A stretch of DNA of 64,000 bases from Mucilaginibacter flavidus. Lineage in GTDB: Bacteria; Bacteroidota; Bacteroidia; Sphingobacteriales; Sphingobacteriaceae. The stretch covers positions 744,001 to 808,000 of the forward strand of contig NZ_JAMXOE010000001.1 in the NCBI RefSeq assembly GCF_024055575.1. The letters are read 5' to 3'. Both the position numbers and the translations under genes were made by a program. Shown here piece after piece: positions 17,175 through 26,550 of the stretch (the first letter of the stretch is position 1; each line of letters begins with the position of its first letter). Below the pieces are notes generated by a model that ran no database searches, was not told the origin of the DNA, and saw only the letters and a program-made list of their open reading frames with translations.

Positions 17175-18053
17175 ATGAAAGTGCTACCTTTTACCATCCC
17201 TGTTCCGCACGACCACTCCATCATCGTGCAGGAAGAAGTATTGCCGCATTTTTATACTTACCTGCACCGCCATGCCGAAATACAAATTACCTGGATAATC
17301 AGCGGCGAAGGCACCCTGCTGGCCGGTAACAACATGCACGTGTTCGGGGAGGGTGAAGTTTATATGATTGGTGCCAACCTGCCCCATTTGTTTAAAAGCG
17401 ATCCGGCATACTTTCAACCTGATAGCGATAAAGAGGTTCGGACTGTTACTATATTTTTTAACCCGTCGGGTAACCTGTCTGCTTTATTTGGTTTGCCCGA
17501 GATGAAATCTGTCGAGGCGTTTATTACCCAAAATCCAAGCGGCTTTAAAGTACCTGATGCCATGTACCCCGATATGGTAAACCGTATACTGTCAATTCAA
17601 CAAACCAGCGGTGCCGAGCAGTTGTATAGCTTTATAAGCCTCCTTAATGTTTTAAGCACAAAGCCTCGCCTGCAGCCGTTATCATCAGGCAGCTACGCAT
17701 TTTCAATGACCGATCCCGAGGGTATGCGCATTGCATCGGTATACAATTACATTATGCAAAACTACAGCAGCGCCTTAACGCTTGAGGATGTGGCCATGCA
17801 GGCCCACCTTACCCCCACTGCGTTTTGCCGCTATTTTAAAAAGCATACCCGCCACACGCTGGTAAATTTTATAAACAAAGTAAGGGTGAACGAGGCCTGT
17901 AAGATGCTGGCAAACGGTTCCGCCAAAAGCATTGCCACCATTGCTTACACTTGTGGCTTTAACAGCATTACCAATTTTAACTACGTGTTTAAAAGCATTA
18001 CTGGTGTATCGCCAAGGGATTATGTGAATAGTTACGCAAGTGCGGTAGAGTGA
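17175..18053 (+). CDS. AraC-family transcriptional regulator with cupin sensor domain
   Basis: A 292-residue cytoplasmic regulator. The N-terminal ~110 residues form a cupin-like ligand pocket (HRHAEIQITWIISGEG near 32-47, and NLPHLFKSD). The C-terminal ~100 residues hold two helix-turn-helix motifs: LTLEDVAMQAHLTPTAFCRYF, and SIATIAYTCGFNSITNFNYVF with the usual closing GVSPRDYVN. Such proteins commonly activate sugar-use genes in Bacteroidota. No sugar genes adjoin it, although the GH127/GH27 locus is 8 kb away. A duplicated 17-bp sequence lies directly upstream and may be its operator. Confidence 0.92.
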   Translation: MKVLPFTIPVPHDHSIIVQEEVLPHFYTYLHRHAEIQITWIISGEGTLLAGNNMHVFGEGEVYMIGANLPHLFKSDPAYFQPDSDKEVRTVTIFFNPSGNLSALFGLPEMKSVEAFITQNPSGFKVPDAMYPDMVNRILSIQQTSGAEQLYSFISLLNVLSTKPRLQPLSSGSYAFSMTDPEGMRIASVYNYIMQNYSSALTLEDVAMQAHLTPTAFCRYFKKHTRHTLVNFINKVRVNEACKMLANGSAKSIATIAYTCGFNSITNFNYVFKSITGVSPRDYVNSYASAVE

Positions 18054-18059
18054 TTCCAG

Positions 18060-18150
18060 GTAGAGACGCAATATTTTGCGTCTAGAAACAATGCACGGAA
18101 AAATATAGTTATTACCTGTCTGCAGGAGACGCAAAATATTGCGTCTCTAC
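18060..18150. repeat. Inverted repeat with GAGACGCAA arms
   Basis: Two perfect 24-bp inverted arms (18060-18083 and 18127-18150) enclose a 43-bp spacer. Each arm is itself almost palindromic (AGACGCAATATTTTGCGTCT). It begins 7 bp after the stop of the AraC gene and ends 5 bp before the stop of the convergent gene. It could end transcription from both sides; otherwise it is a REP/MITE-like element. Confidence 0.8.
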
Positions 18151-18154
18151 ATTA

Positions 18155-19057
18155 TCAAGGTGTTTTATAATAATAAATAGGCGAATAAACCCCTTCGCTG
18201 GTGGTATAATATCCTTTCCCGTCAGCTGTAAAGCCTATTGCTTCACCCTGTTTTTCGGGCACGTAAAATGGTATCACGGGTTTGCCTTGCATGGTTTTCC
18301 AAACAGGCTCATTGCCATTGCGTTTCCAGTAATAAACCTTTTCGTAACTTTTCAATACTACCTGCGAACCATTTTTTGAAATGTCGCCGGCGGTTATCCA
18401 CTTAAATAATTTCAGCCCTGCAAAAAAAAGCTTACAGCGTTTGGTTAGGGTAATGGTATCGTTGTCCTTATATTTTAACGGGGCTGTGTAAACGGTTACC
18501 GAGTCCTGCCGTTTGGAAACGATGTACATCAGTTTTTCAACGGGATCAATCATCAGCGTTTCTGCATCCTTTGGCCCGTCAGGGTATTTTAAATTAACGC
18601 GCACCGGCTCATCCGCGGTAATTTCATTTTGCAGCCAATCAGCCTTTTCAGCAAACCGATAAATTGTTAAGTAAGGACGCTTTGCAAGATTGTCGCCGAT
18701 ATCGCCTAAATAAACATAGCTCTTGCCCTTTGCGGGACCCGGGCCAACGGCAATGTCTTCGCAATCATAAACGCCCTGTTTGGCTTTTAAATCTCCTTTA
18801 AAATAAATGGTCGATTTTAGTTTCCCGTCAGGCGTTATCGCAAAAAAACGACTGGTATCGCCACTATCGTTGTGCACATAATAAATATCGCTACTGATGC
18901 CCGAAGCAGCAATGCCCGAAATCTCGTTCATTTGTTTGCTTTCGAGCTTGCCTGCTATATCCGTTTCGCGGTTAAGCTGCCTGTGCCGGCCATAAGCGCC
19001 CACAAAAAGGACGATTACCAGCGGCACAATTATTCTTATTTTGGCGGAGCGGCTCAT
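18155..19057 (-). CDS. Hypothetical membrane-anchored protein, probable beta-propeller
   Basis: A 300-residue protein of unrecognised family. One N-terminal hydrophobic segment (about residues 7-21, IRIIVPLVIVLFVGA) acts as an uncleaved anchor or signal. The remainder has repeated strand pairs with turn motifs such as HNDSGDTSRFFAI, YVYLGDIGDN and IYRFAEKADW, suggesting an extracytoplasmic beta-propeller. The EISGIAAS opening and DCEDIAVG segments resemble SdiA-regulated or esterase-like propellers, but I do not claim that family. It is transcribed alone, converging on the AraC gene. Confidence 0.7.
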   Translation of the reverse strand: MSRSAKIRIIVPLVIVLFVGAYGRHRQLNRETDIAGKLESKQMNEISGIAASGISSDIYYVHNDSGDTSRFFAITPDGKLKSTIYFKGDLKAKQGVYDCEDIAVGPGPAKGKSYVYLGDIGDNLAKRPYLTIYRFAEKADWLQNEITADEPVRVNLKYPDGPKDAETLMIDPVEKLMYIVSKRQDSVTVYTAPLKYKDNDTITLTKRCKLFFAGLKLFKWITAGDISKNGSQVVLKSYEKVYYWKRNGNEPVWKTMQGKPVIPFYVPEKQGEAIGFTADGKGYYTTSEGVYSPIYYYKTP

Positions 19058-19300
19058 TTAAAACTCGATATTGAAACTATAAAACATATAATAACGCAAA
19101 TAAACACATTTAGTGTGAAGGGTTGATTAAGAAATGCTGAATACTATATTTTTAGTTAAAAAGTTCGGAAGTATAAAAGATGATTGGTAGATTTACAATC
19201 TAAAAACCTTAAAACATGGACTGCAAAGCAACAAATCAATTAGTATCCGTCCCAATATTTAAAAGAAATTAATACATTAGCCATAAATCAATAACTAAAT

Positions 19301-20632
19301 ATGCAATTAAATAAAAACGTTTTTTGCGCCCTCGCAGTAGCCTTTTTAGGCTTACAAGCTAAAGCGCAAAAGGTAGAATTTACAGAATACGATCTTCCTA
19401 ATGGACTGCACGTAGTTCTGCACCAGGATAGCAAAGCGCCGGTAGCTGTAGTGAGTGTTATGTACCACGTAGGGTCGAAAAATGAGGCTGCAGGGCGTAC
19501 CGGTTTTGCACACTTTTTCGAGCACCTGCTTTTTGAGGGTAGCGATAACATCAAACGCGGCCAGTTTTTTAAAATAGTATCGGCCAACGGCGGGCAAAAT
19601 AATGCCAATACCACGCAGGACCGTACCTTTTATTATGAGGTGTTCCCCTCAAACCAATTGGAAACAGGTATGTGGCTGGAGAGCGAGCGCATGCTGCACC
19701 CGGTAATTAACGAAATTGGTGTAAAAACCCAAAACGAAGTAGTAAAAGAAGAAAAACGCCAGAGCCTGGATAACCGCCCTTATGGCAATTTGATTACTTA
19801 CATAAGCGAAGGACTGTTCCCCACACACCCTTACCATAACGGTGTAATAGGTTCGATGAAAGATTTGGACGCGGCCAAACTGGACGAATTTAAAGACTTT
19901 TTTAAGAAATATTATGTACCTAACAACGCCGTATTAACCATTGCGGGCGATATTGATATTGCTAAAACCAAACAATTGGTGCAGTCATATTTTGCCGACA
20001 TACCTAAAGGGGCCGATGTGGTTTACAAAAAAGTTGACGAGGCTCCAATCACCAAACAAATTGTTGATACCGCTTACGATGCCAACATCCAATTGCCATT
20101 TATGATAGAGGCCTACCGTGTGCCCGGGCGTGACAGCCATGATTCGAAAGTGATGCAGATGATATCTACCCTGCTTTCGGGCGGTGCAAGCTCGCGCATG
20201 TACAAAAAGATGGTTGACGAAAAGAAAAATGCATTACAGGTGGTTGCCTTTAACTATGCCCTTGAAGACTACGGCATGTACATTGTGGGCGCGCTGCCAA
20301 ACGGTGGCGCCGATCCTGCATCTTTATTGCCCGATATGGACGAGGAGATTAAAAAGTTGCAGGCTGATTTAATAAGCCCCGAGGAATACCAGAAATTACA
20401 GAACCAGTTTGAAAACAACTTTGTAAGCGCTAACACCCGCATGCTGGGCCTTGCTGAAAACCTGAGCAACGGTTACACTTTTTACCATAAAGATACCGGC
20501 CACGTTAATAAGGAACTTACCGAAATACGCACAATAACAAGGGAAGAAATAAGGGACGCCGCAAGGAAATACCTTAACCCTAACCAGCGCCTTATTTTGT
20601 ATTATTTGCCCGGAAAAGGAAAAGCTCAATAA
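19301..20632 (+). CDS. M16 family zinc metalloprotease, catalytic subunit
   Basis: A 443-residue exported peptidase: signal peptide at residues 1-22 (ending AKAQ), then the M16 N-terminal domain with the inverted zinc motif HFFEH (about residues 70-74) in GFAHFFEHLLFEGS. The downstream Glu ligand region (NEVVKEEKRQ) is present. The C-terminal M16_C domain follows, with the R/Y-type LLSGGASSRMYKKM segment. Family knowledge: these periplasmic enzymes degrade short peptides and work as a pair with an M16-like partner lacking the zinc motif. That partner is encoded 21 bp downstream, so the two form an operon. A divergent 243-bp region precedes it. Confidence 0.93.
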   Translation: MQLNKNVFCALAVAFLGLQAKAQKVEFTEYDLPNGLHVVLHQDSKAPVAVVSVMYHVGSKNEAAGRTGFAHFFEHLLFEGSDNIKRGQFFKIVSANGGQNNANTTQDRTFYYEVFPSNQLETGMWLESERMLHPVINEIGVKTQNEVVKEEKRQSLDNRPYGNLITYISEGLFPTHPYHNGVIGSMKDLDAAKLDEFKDFFKKYYVPNNAVLTIAGDIDIAKTKQLVQSYFADIPKGADVVYKKVDEAPITKQIVDTAYDANIQLPFMIEAYRVPGRDSHDSKVMQMISTLLSGGASSRMYKKMVDEKKNALQVVAFNYALEDYGMYIVGALPNGGADPASLLPDMDEEIKKLQADLISPEEYQKLQNQFENNFVSANTRMLGLAENLSNGYTFYHKDTGHVNKELTEIRTITREEIRDAARKYLNPNQRLILYYLPGKGKAQ

Positions 20633-20653
20633 TTAATTTTTAGCACTAAAAAG

Positions 20654-22741
20654 ATGATGAAAAAATATATACTGATAGCTGCCGGGGCATTATTGATGCA
20701 ATATGCACAGGCGCAAACTATTGACCGTACCAAACAACCCAAACCGGGTCCAGCGCCTGTTTTAACCATAAAAGACCCGGTTAAATACATACTGCCAAAC
20801 GGCATTACGCTTTTGGTTGTTGAAAATCACAGCCTGCCAAAAGTAAACGCCAACTATTTAATTGACATTGGCCTTGTAACGGAGGGCACCAAAGCCGGCT
20901 TAGCAGACCTTATGGGCCAAATGCTGAATGAAGGCACCAAAACGATGCCAAAGGCTGTATTTGACGAGGCTGGTGAGAAACTCGGTGCTAACATAAGCCT
21001 TAGTTCCAGCGGTGGGTATGCCTCGGCGCTTACTCGTTATTTTAAAGAAGCTTTTACGTTGATGGGGACTGCTTTGAAGGAACCTGCATTTACCCAGGAG
21101 TCATTCGATAAATTGAAAAGCCAAACCATTACCGGATTAAAATCATCTGCCAAAAGTGCACCCGCAATTGCAAGCCGCGTAAACTCAGCATTGGCTTACG
21201 GCAAAAACCATCCTTATGGTGAATTTGAAACCGAAGAAGGTATACAGGCGCTTACTTTGCAGGATGTTAAAGATGCATACAGTAAATATATAACACCATC
21301 AAGGGGGTATCTAACCATTATTGGCGATATAACACCAGCCGATGCCAAGGCTTTGGCTACCGTAGTATTAGGTAACTGGAAAGGCGCAACGCTTGCTTTA
21401 CCAAAACTCCCCGAAGTTCCTAACCCTGGTAAAACCGAAATTGATGTGGTTGACGTGCCTACCGCCGTTCAATCCGAAATCAATATAATTAACCTGGTCG
21501 ACCTGAAGAAAAACAACCCGGATTATTTCCCTGCTATATTGGCCAGCTATATTTTAGGTGGCGGCGCCGAAAGCAGGTTGTTTATGAACCTGCGCGAAAA
21601 ACATGCCTTTACCTATGGTTCATACGCGCAATTAGGCACGGGCCGTTTTCAGCAAACTTTTGATGCATCGGCTTCGGTAAGGAATGCCAAGGTTGACAGC
21701 GCAGTTACCGAAATGCTGAACGAGATTAAAAAAATCCGCACAGAAAAGGTGTCTGACGAAGAACTGACTAACGCCAAAGCGCTTTACAACGGTTCTTTCG
21801 CCTTAGGCCTGGAGGATCCTGCACGTACTGCAACTTTCGCCAGCAATATTTTGATAAACAATTTGCCGGCCGATTTTTACAAAACCTACCTGCAAAAAGT
21901 GAATGCTGTAACTGCAGATGATATTTTGCGCGTTGCACAAAAGTATTTTAACTACGATAACACCCGTGTAGTGGTTGTAGGTGGTGCCGCACAGATGCTT
22001 GAAGGCTTAAAGAAAAGCGGCTACCCGGTTAAACTGTACGATAAATTTGCCAATCCTGTAGTTGAAGGCGCAGCGGCAGCTTCGACAGCTGATGTTAAGC
22101 CGGCTGATGTGATTAAAGGGTACATCGACGCCCTCGGCGGTGAGGCTGAGCTAAAAAAACTAACATCATATACGGTTACCATGGATATGAGCATGCAGGG
22201 TATGAAGCTTGCAGTAACGCAGAAAAAAATGGCGCCTAATAAAGAGATGATGAATATCACCATGGGTGGCAATACCGTAATGAAAGAAGTATTCGACGGA
22301 GCTGCCGGGTACCAGCAACAAGGTCCCAACAAGAAGGATCTTGGCGCTGACGAAGTGGCTCAGAAAAAAGTGTTTACTTCATTAACCGAACAACTTGATT
22401 ACTTAACCAACCCTGCATTTAAGCTGGCGGTTAAGGGTATCCAAAAAATTAACGGCTCAGATGCTTACCAGCTTAGTGTTACTGACCCAACGGGCAAAAC
22501 ATCGACCGAATATTATGATGTAAAAAGCAAACTGCTGGTAAAAAACGAAAGTACCACTGTAACCAATGGCACCAGCGTAAACGCCACAGTTGATTTTGCC
22601 GATTACCGTAAAGTGGGCAACCTGATGTTCCCTTACAAACAAACGATAACCCAATCGGCCGGCGGACAGGACCAAACATTTGAAATGACTATTACCGATG
22701 TAAAAATAAACACCGGTGTAACCGCTGACGATTTTAAATAA
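20654..22741 (+). CDS. M16 family non-catalytic partner with C-terminal lipoprotein-sorting-like domain
   Basis: A 695-residue exported protein (signal peptide residues 1-20, ending AQAQ). Residues ~40-460 form an M16 fold, but HXXEH is replaced by ADLMGQMLN, so zinc is not bound. The substrate-handling LGGGAESRLFMNLRE segment of the partner subunit is kept. Residues ~475-695 add a separate beta-rich domain (VIKGYIDALGG, YDVKSKLLVKNE, FADYRKVGNLMFPYK) resembling the LolA-like/outer-membrane lipoprotein-sorting fold. That fold could hold a hydrophobic ligand or peptide. The catalytic subunit lies 21 bp upstream and a terminator follows. The C-terminal addition explains the length, well above the ~430 residues of plain M16B subunits. 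Confidence 0.9.
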   Translation: MMKKYILIAAGALLMQYAQAQTIDRTKQPKPGPAPVLTIKDPVKYILPNGITLLVVENHSLPKVNANYLIDIGLVTEGTKAGLADLMGQMLNEGTKTMPKAVFDEAGEKLGANISLSSSGGYASALTRYFKEAFTLMGTALKEPAFTQESFDKLKSQTITGLKSSAKSAPAIASRVNSALAYGKNHPYGEFETEEGIQALTLQDVKDAYSKYITPSRGYLTIIGDITPADAKALATVVLGNWKGATLALPKLPEVPNPGKTEIDVVDVPTAVQSEINIINLVDLKKNNPDYFPAILASYILGGGAESRLFMNLREKHAFTYGSYAQLGTGRFQQTFDASASVRNAKVDSAVTEMLNEIKKIRTEKVSDEELTNAKALYNGSFALGLEDPARTATFASNILINNLPADFYKTYLQKVNAVTADDILRVAQKYFNYDNTRVVVVGGAAQMLEGLKKSGYPVKLYDKFANPVVEGAAAASTADVKPADVIKGYIDALGGEAELKKLTSYTVTMDMSMQGMKLAVTQKKMAPNKEMMNITMGGNTVMKEVFDGAAGYQQQGPNKKDLGADEVAQKKVFTSLTEQLDYLTNPAFKLAVKGIQKINGSDAYQLSVTDPTGKTSTEYYDVKSKLLVKNESTTVTNGTSVNATVDFADYRKVGNLMFPYKQTITQSAGGQDQTFEMTITDVKINTGVTADDFK

Positions 22742-22765
22742 AAATTCACCAAAATATCAATCTTG

Positions 22766-22795
22766 AAGGAGTTGCCAAAAAGCAGCTCCTTTTTT
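22766..22795 (+). terminator. Rho-independent terminator of the M16 operon
   Basis: Stem AAGGAGTTGC/GCAGCTCCTT (one wobble) with a CAAAAA loop and a T run, 24 bp after the stop codon. Confidence 0.85.
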
Positions 22796-22891
22796 GTAAC
22801 ATTATAACGGGTTGAAACGACTATACTTGGGTGAACCCAATGAAATATTTAATATTGAATACTATTCCCTGCACAGTTAAACATTATCGGT

Positions 22892-24085
22892 ATGAAAGAG
22901 CTTAAAAGAAGAAACTTCCTGAAACTATCGGGCCTGGCTATGGTGCCCGCTTTGTTACCTGCCTTTGCGGTGAATGCAAAACCGCCGGAGGCTTCAATAA
23001 AAAACGACGCGCCTCCAAGCCCCCTAATTTCATTTACCGACGATGGCATCCATTATCCACCTGACGAATATGTAGCCAAACTGCAGGAAATAAGCAAAAA
23101 AGACCCGATAAAAGCCGATGTATACGGCGGTGGTGGCACACTGGCGGCGCTTCAGAAAAAATTTGCCGAGATAACAGGAAAAGAAGCCGCTGTTTATATG
23201 CCCACAGGCACTATGGCCAATCAACTGGCCATATCGGTGCTTAGCGGCGAAAACACAAAGATATTTGTGCAGGACACCAGCCATATTTATCGCGACGAGG
23301 CAGATGCCGCACAATCCGTCCATAATAAAAGGTTAATGCCCTTAGCGCCTAATGAGCCCTATTTTACGTTGGATGACCTTAAGGCGGGCATCAACTATAC
23401 CAACGACGGCGAGGTTTTTAAAAGCGGGATCGGGGCCGTAGCAATAGAGAACCCGGTAAGGCGTTGCGATGGCAGGCAGGTACCGCTTGAGGAGATAAAA
23501 AAGATATCGGAGTTTTGCCGCAGCAAGGGTTATAAACTTCATCTGGATGGCGCGCGGCTTTACCTCGCGTCGGCTTTTGGCGGGGCGTCCATTGCCGAGT
23601 ACGCTGCCAATTTCGATACCGTTTACATTTCCCTTTACAAATACCTGGGAGCTGATGGCGGAGCTATCCTTTGCGGTGAAAAAGCGGTGATCGACAAAAT
23701 GGAGCATTTGATAAAAATCTATGGCGGCACCATCTTCAGTAACTGGAGCAAAGCGGCAATGGCCCTGTATCATCTTGACGGATTGGAAGACCGGCTAAAG
23801 AAAACCGCAACACAAGCCACCGACCTTTTTGAAAAGCTGAATAAAGTACCGGGGTTAAGCGTTACAGCACTAAAGTGCGGCAGTAACATATTCGACTTTA
23901 AGTTAACAGCCGGCACCGACGTTAAAAAATTCAAGAAGGCGCTTTATGAAAACCATAAGGTAGTTATTCGCGGTGCAGGACCGGATGGCGTCATCAAGCT
24001 GCAGGTAAACGAAACGTTGCTAAGGACGGATAACCAGTTTTTGGTTAAAGCTTTTAGTGATTCGCTGTCGGTGGCGAAAGCGTGA
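22892..24085 (+). CDS. Tat-exported threonine-aldolase-like PLP lyase
   Basis: A 397-residue fold-type I PLP enzyme of the threonine aldolase/beta-eliminating lyase group. The N-terminus carries a twin-arginine signal (KRRNFLKLSG, then a hydrophobic stretch to about residue 30 and AVNA). In the body, YGGGGTLAALQKKFAEITGK and MPTGTMANQLA are the aldolase N-terminal motifs, LHLDGARLY supplies the Asp that contacts the pyridine nitrogen, and SLYKYLGADGG the Schiff-base Lys. Tat export fits a protein that folds around its cofactor in the cytoplasm. Cytoplasmic threonine aldolases lack such a signal, so a periplasmic role is likely but unknown. A hairpin (TTGGGTGAACCCAA) lies at 22827-22840 upstream. 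Confidence 0.85.
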   Translation: MKELKRRNFLKLSGLAMVPALLPAFAVNAKPPEASIKNDAPPSPLISFTDDGIHYPPDEYVAKLQEISKKDPIKADVYGGGGTLAALQKKFAEITGKEAAVYMPTGTMANQLAISVLSGENTKIFVQDTSHIYRDEADAAQSVHNKRLMPLAPNEPYFTLDDLKAGINYTNDGEVFKSGIGAVAIENPVRRCDGRQVPLEEIKKISEFCRSKGYKLHLDGARLYLASAFGGASIAEYAANFDTVYISLYKYLGADGGAILCGEKAVIDKMEHLIKIYGGTIFSNWSKAAMALYHLDGLEDRLKKTATQATDLFEKLNKVPGLSVTALKCGSNIFDFKLTAGTDVKKFKKALYENHKVVIRGAGPDGVIKLQVNETLLRTDNQFLVKAFSDSLSVAKA

Positions 24086-24187
24086 TGAGAGGAGCAGCCT
24101 CTGTTTTCGTCATTTCGAGGACAATAGTTTTCTTATACGTAATCTGCTTAGCGGCTGCATTCTTACGCTCAATAATCACTAGCAAAT

Positions 24188-24282
24188 TTGTCATTGCGAG
24201 GTACGAAGCAATCTCGTCGCCATGCGTCTTCAATATCTATGGCGACGAGGTTGCCGCGCTCGTTCCTCGCTCGCAATGACAA
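24188..24282. repeat. MITE-like palindromic element, copy 2 (TTGTCATTGCGAG termini)
   Basis: About 95 bp with perfect terminal inverted repeats TTGTCATTGCGAG and CTCGCAATGACAA. It shares its ends and overall size with the element at 3534-3625, and an inner pair (ATCTCGTCGCCAT/ATGGCGACGAGGT) folds on itself. It lies between the convergent PLP lyase and acetolactate decarboxylase genes. Confidence 0.8.
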
Positions 24283-24304
24283 AGTTTTTCACACCTTCAT
24301 CGCG

Positions 24305-25108
24305 TTATTGTTTCTTCCCGTTCTCAACACTTTTAATTTCTTCTTTCCGGTCTTTCTTAAAGTCGAAGTTTTTAAAATCGGCTGTTGGCGGCAATTCCAT
24401 GGTATAGCTGTTCAGCATGTCGACTTCAATGGTAACATCGTCGCCTATTACATCGATGATATGCCCGCCCGAGGTTTTATCGTCAGACAAGAAATGAAAA
24501 TGATACCCGGTAATGTGGGCACCATCCATGTAAATTGGTAACTTGTACCCTATCATATCCCCTTTTATCGTACGAAATTCAAAAAAATGCTGCTTGTTAA
24601 GCATTGCGGCAAGCGGCACGTATGGCTTTTGCTGCACCGGTTCAAAAGCACGGGTTTTAACATATTTAAACTTACCGGTAACATGTATGGCATAAATGCC
24701 ATTTTGATTGACCAGCACGCTATCCATAAATTTAAAAAGTGCGGCTTTATTTAGTTCCCCGGCTGGTTTAAAAACCTTGGTTGCATAAAAAAAGCATACC
24801 ACGGCATAAGGCGTTGCGCCGGTGTCATCAATCGGAACTGTTTTACCGGTGTACTCGGTTTTAAAAAGCTTACCGTTCAACATCATTAACTCGCCATCAA
24901 GCTTAGCAGGTGCGCCAAGGCCAAAATTGCCATGCTGATGCAGCTTTTTATATGGATACCAGGCATCATATAATCCGCTAATAAACGCAGAGGCATAGCC
25001 TGCGCTATACAGATTGCCGCCGGCAACAGGTGCCTTTCGCTGGGCGACAGATTTAAAACCCGGCGTTATTAAAATTACAACAAAAAAATATTTAAGTAAT
25101 GATTTCAT
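24305..25108 (-). CDS. Secreted acetolactate decarboxylase
   Basis: A 267-residue enzyme of the AlsD/BudA family that converts 2-acetolactate to acetoin. The N-terminus has a signal peptide (about residues 1-22, ending SVAQ). Typical family segments are GNFGLGAPAKLDGELMMLNG near 81-100, a Tyr/Lys-rich middle and the zinc site GYHFHFLSDDKTSGGHIIDV near 195-220, which has the His-X-His pair and the third His. The catalytic Glu lies in the ELMMLNG segment. No acetolactate synthase gene adjoins it. Its product could be made from acetolactate leaking from branched-chain amino acid synthesis. It faces the convergent PLP lyase gene across a repeat. Confidence 0.93.
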   Translation of the reverse strand: MKSLLKYFFVVILITPGFKSVAQRKAPVAGGNLYSAGYASAFISGLYDAWYPYKKLHQHGNFGLGAPAKLDGELMMLNGKLFKTEYTGKTVPIDDTGATPYAVVCFFYATKVFKPAGELNKAALFKFMDSVLVNQNGIYAIHVTGKFKYVKTRAFEPVQQKPYVPLAAMLNKQHFFEFRTIKGDMIGYKLPIYMDGAHITGYHFHFLSDDKTSGGHIIDVIGDDVTIEVDMLNSYTMELPPTADFKNFDFKKDRKEEIKSVENGKKQ

Positions 25109-25168
25109 AAAGAATTTGCGATGCAGTAAATTTTACTTTGCCCTTACGGGGATGTTAAGGTAGTAAAT

Positions 25169-25176
25169 TAACTTTG
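25169..25176 (+). promoter_or_regulatory. -7 box (TAACTTTG) of the DsbA-family gene
   Basis: TAACTTTG is an exact TAnnTTTG match, 18 bp before the ATG at 25195. The nearest TTTG upstream is 28 bp away, so the -33 element is poor. Confidence 0.45.
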
Positions 25177-25194
25177 TATTAAAAGGTGAACGTT

Positions 25195-25902
<708 letters not shown>

Positions 25903-25981
25903 TTAATTATAATGTAACCCGGTGGCTTGTAATTACGTATCATATTAACCGACGCTTAATTTGCAACGTATACAAGTCCGT

Positions 25982-26479
25982 ATGAAAAAACTTTACTACA
26001 AAATCTTTATTGCCCTGTTTTTTATTGGCAGCCTTGCCGGCTGTAAACTGGATCCGCCTATTTACCCTGCCGGAACAGCTCCTGGCACCGGCTTGCCAGC
26101 TTCTGGCTACATCAAAATTAAAATAGGCGACATCAACTACACCTTCAGCAATAGCGCATCGTTTACTTCTTACCCAGCTGGTTCATCCGAGGCGCAGGCT
26201 GCAGGCGCTACTGACGGGCAGACTAGCTTAGGCGCCGTTGGGAATACACAAACCGATGTGATAGCGCTGGTATTCAGAAATGCAACCACCGGCACATTCG
26301 ATCTGCCTGATGTAATAGCCGGTAATTTTGTGCTTGCGCCGTCTCCTTCTGCACAGATCAATGTCACCATATTTACCGCCAAAAAAATAGAAGGCACATT
26401 TACAGCAGATATGGCCGACGCTAACGACAATACAAAAATTTACAGGAATTGCCCGGGCTCGTTTTCAATCAGCAAATAA
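25982..26479 (+). CDS. Putative lipoprotein of unknown function
   Basis: About 165 residues from the ATG at 25982; an in-frame TTG at 25961 would add seven residues ahead of the charged KKLYYK start and is less likely. The signal peptide ends in a lipobox (GSLAGC), so Cys should be lipidated. After a Pro/Gly-rich linker the mature part is a single beta-rich domain (KIKIGDINYTFSN, NTQTDVIALVFRNATTGTFD, TAKKIEGTFTADM) resembling DUF-type calycin-like or Ig-like surface domains of Bacteroidota; I do not assign a family. It is a single gene between the DsbA-like gene and a small membrane protein. Confidence 0.75.
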   Translation: MKKLYYKIFIALFFIGSLAGCKLDPPIYPAGTAPGTGLPASGYIKIKIGDINYTFSNSASFTSYPAGSSEAQAAGATDGQTSLGAVGNTQTDVIALVFRNATTGTFDLPDVIAGNFVLAPSPSAQINVTIFTAKKIEGTFTADMADANDNTKIYRNCPGSFSISK

Positions 26480-26550
26480 ACCGGGTATCAAGACGATGTT
26501 AGAAAAGTTTACAAGGCATTGCTTTGGTTCATTCAACTTAAAGAAGTAAT

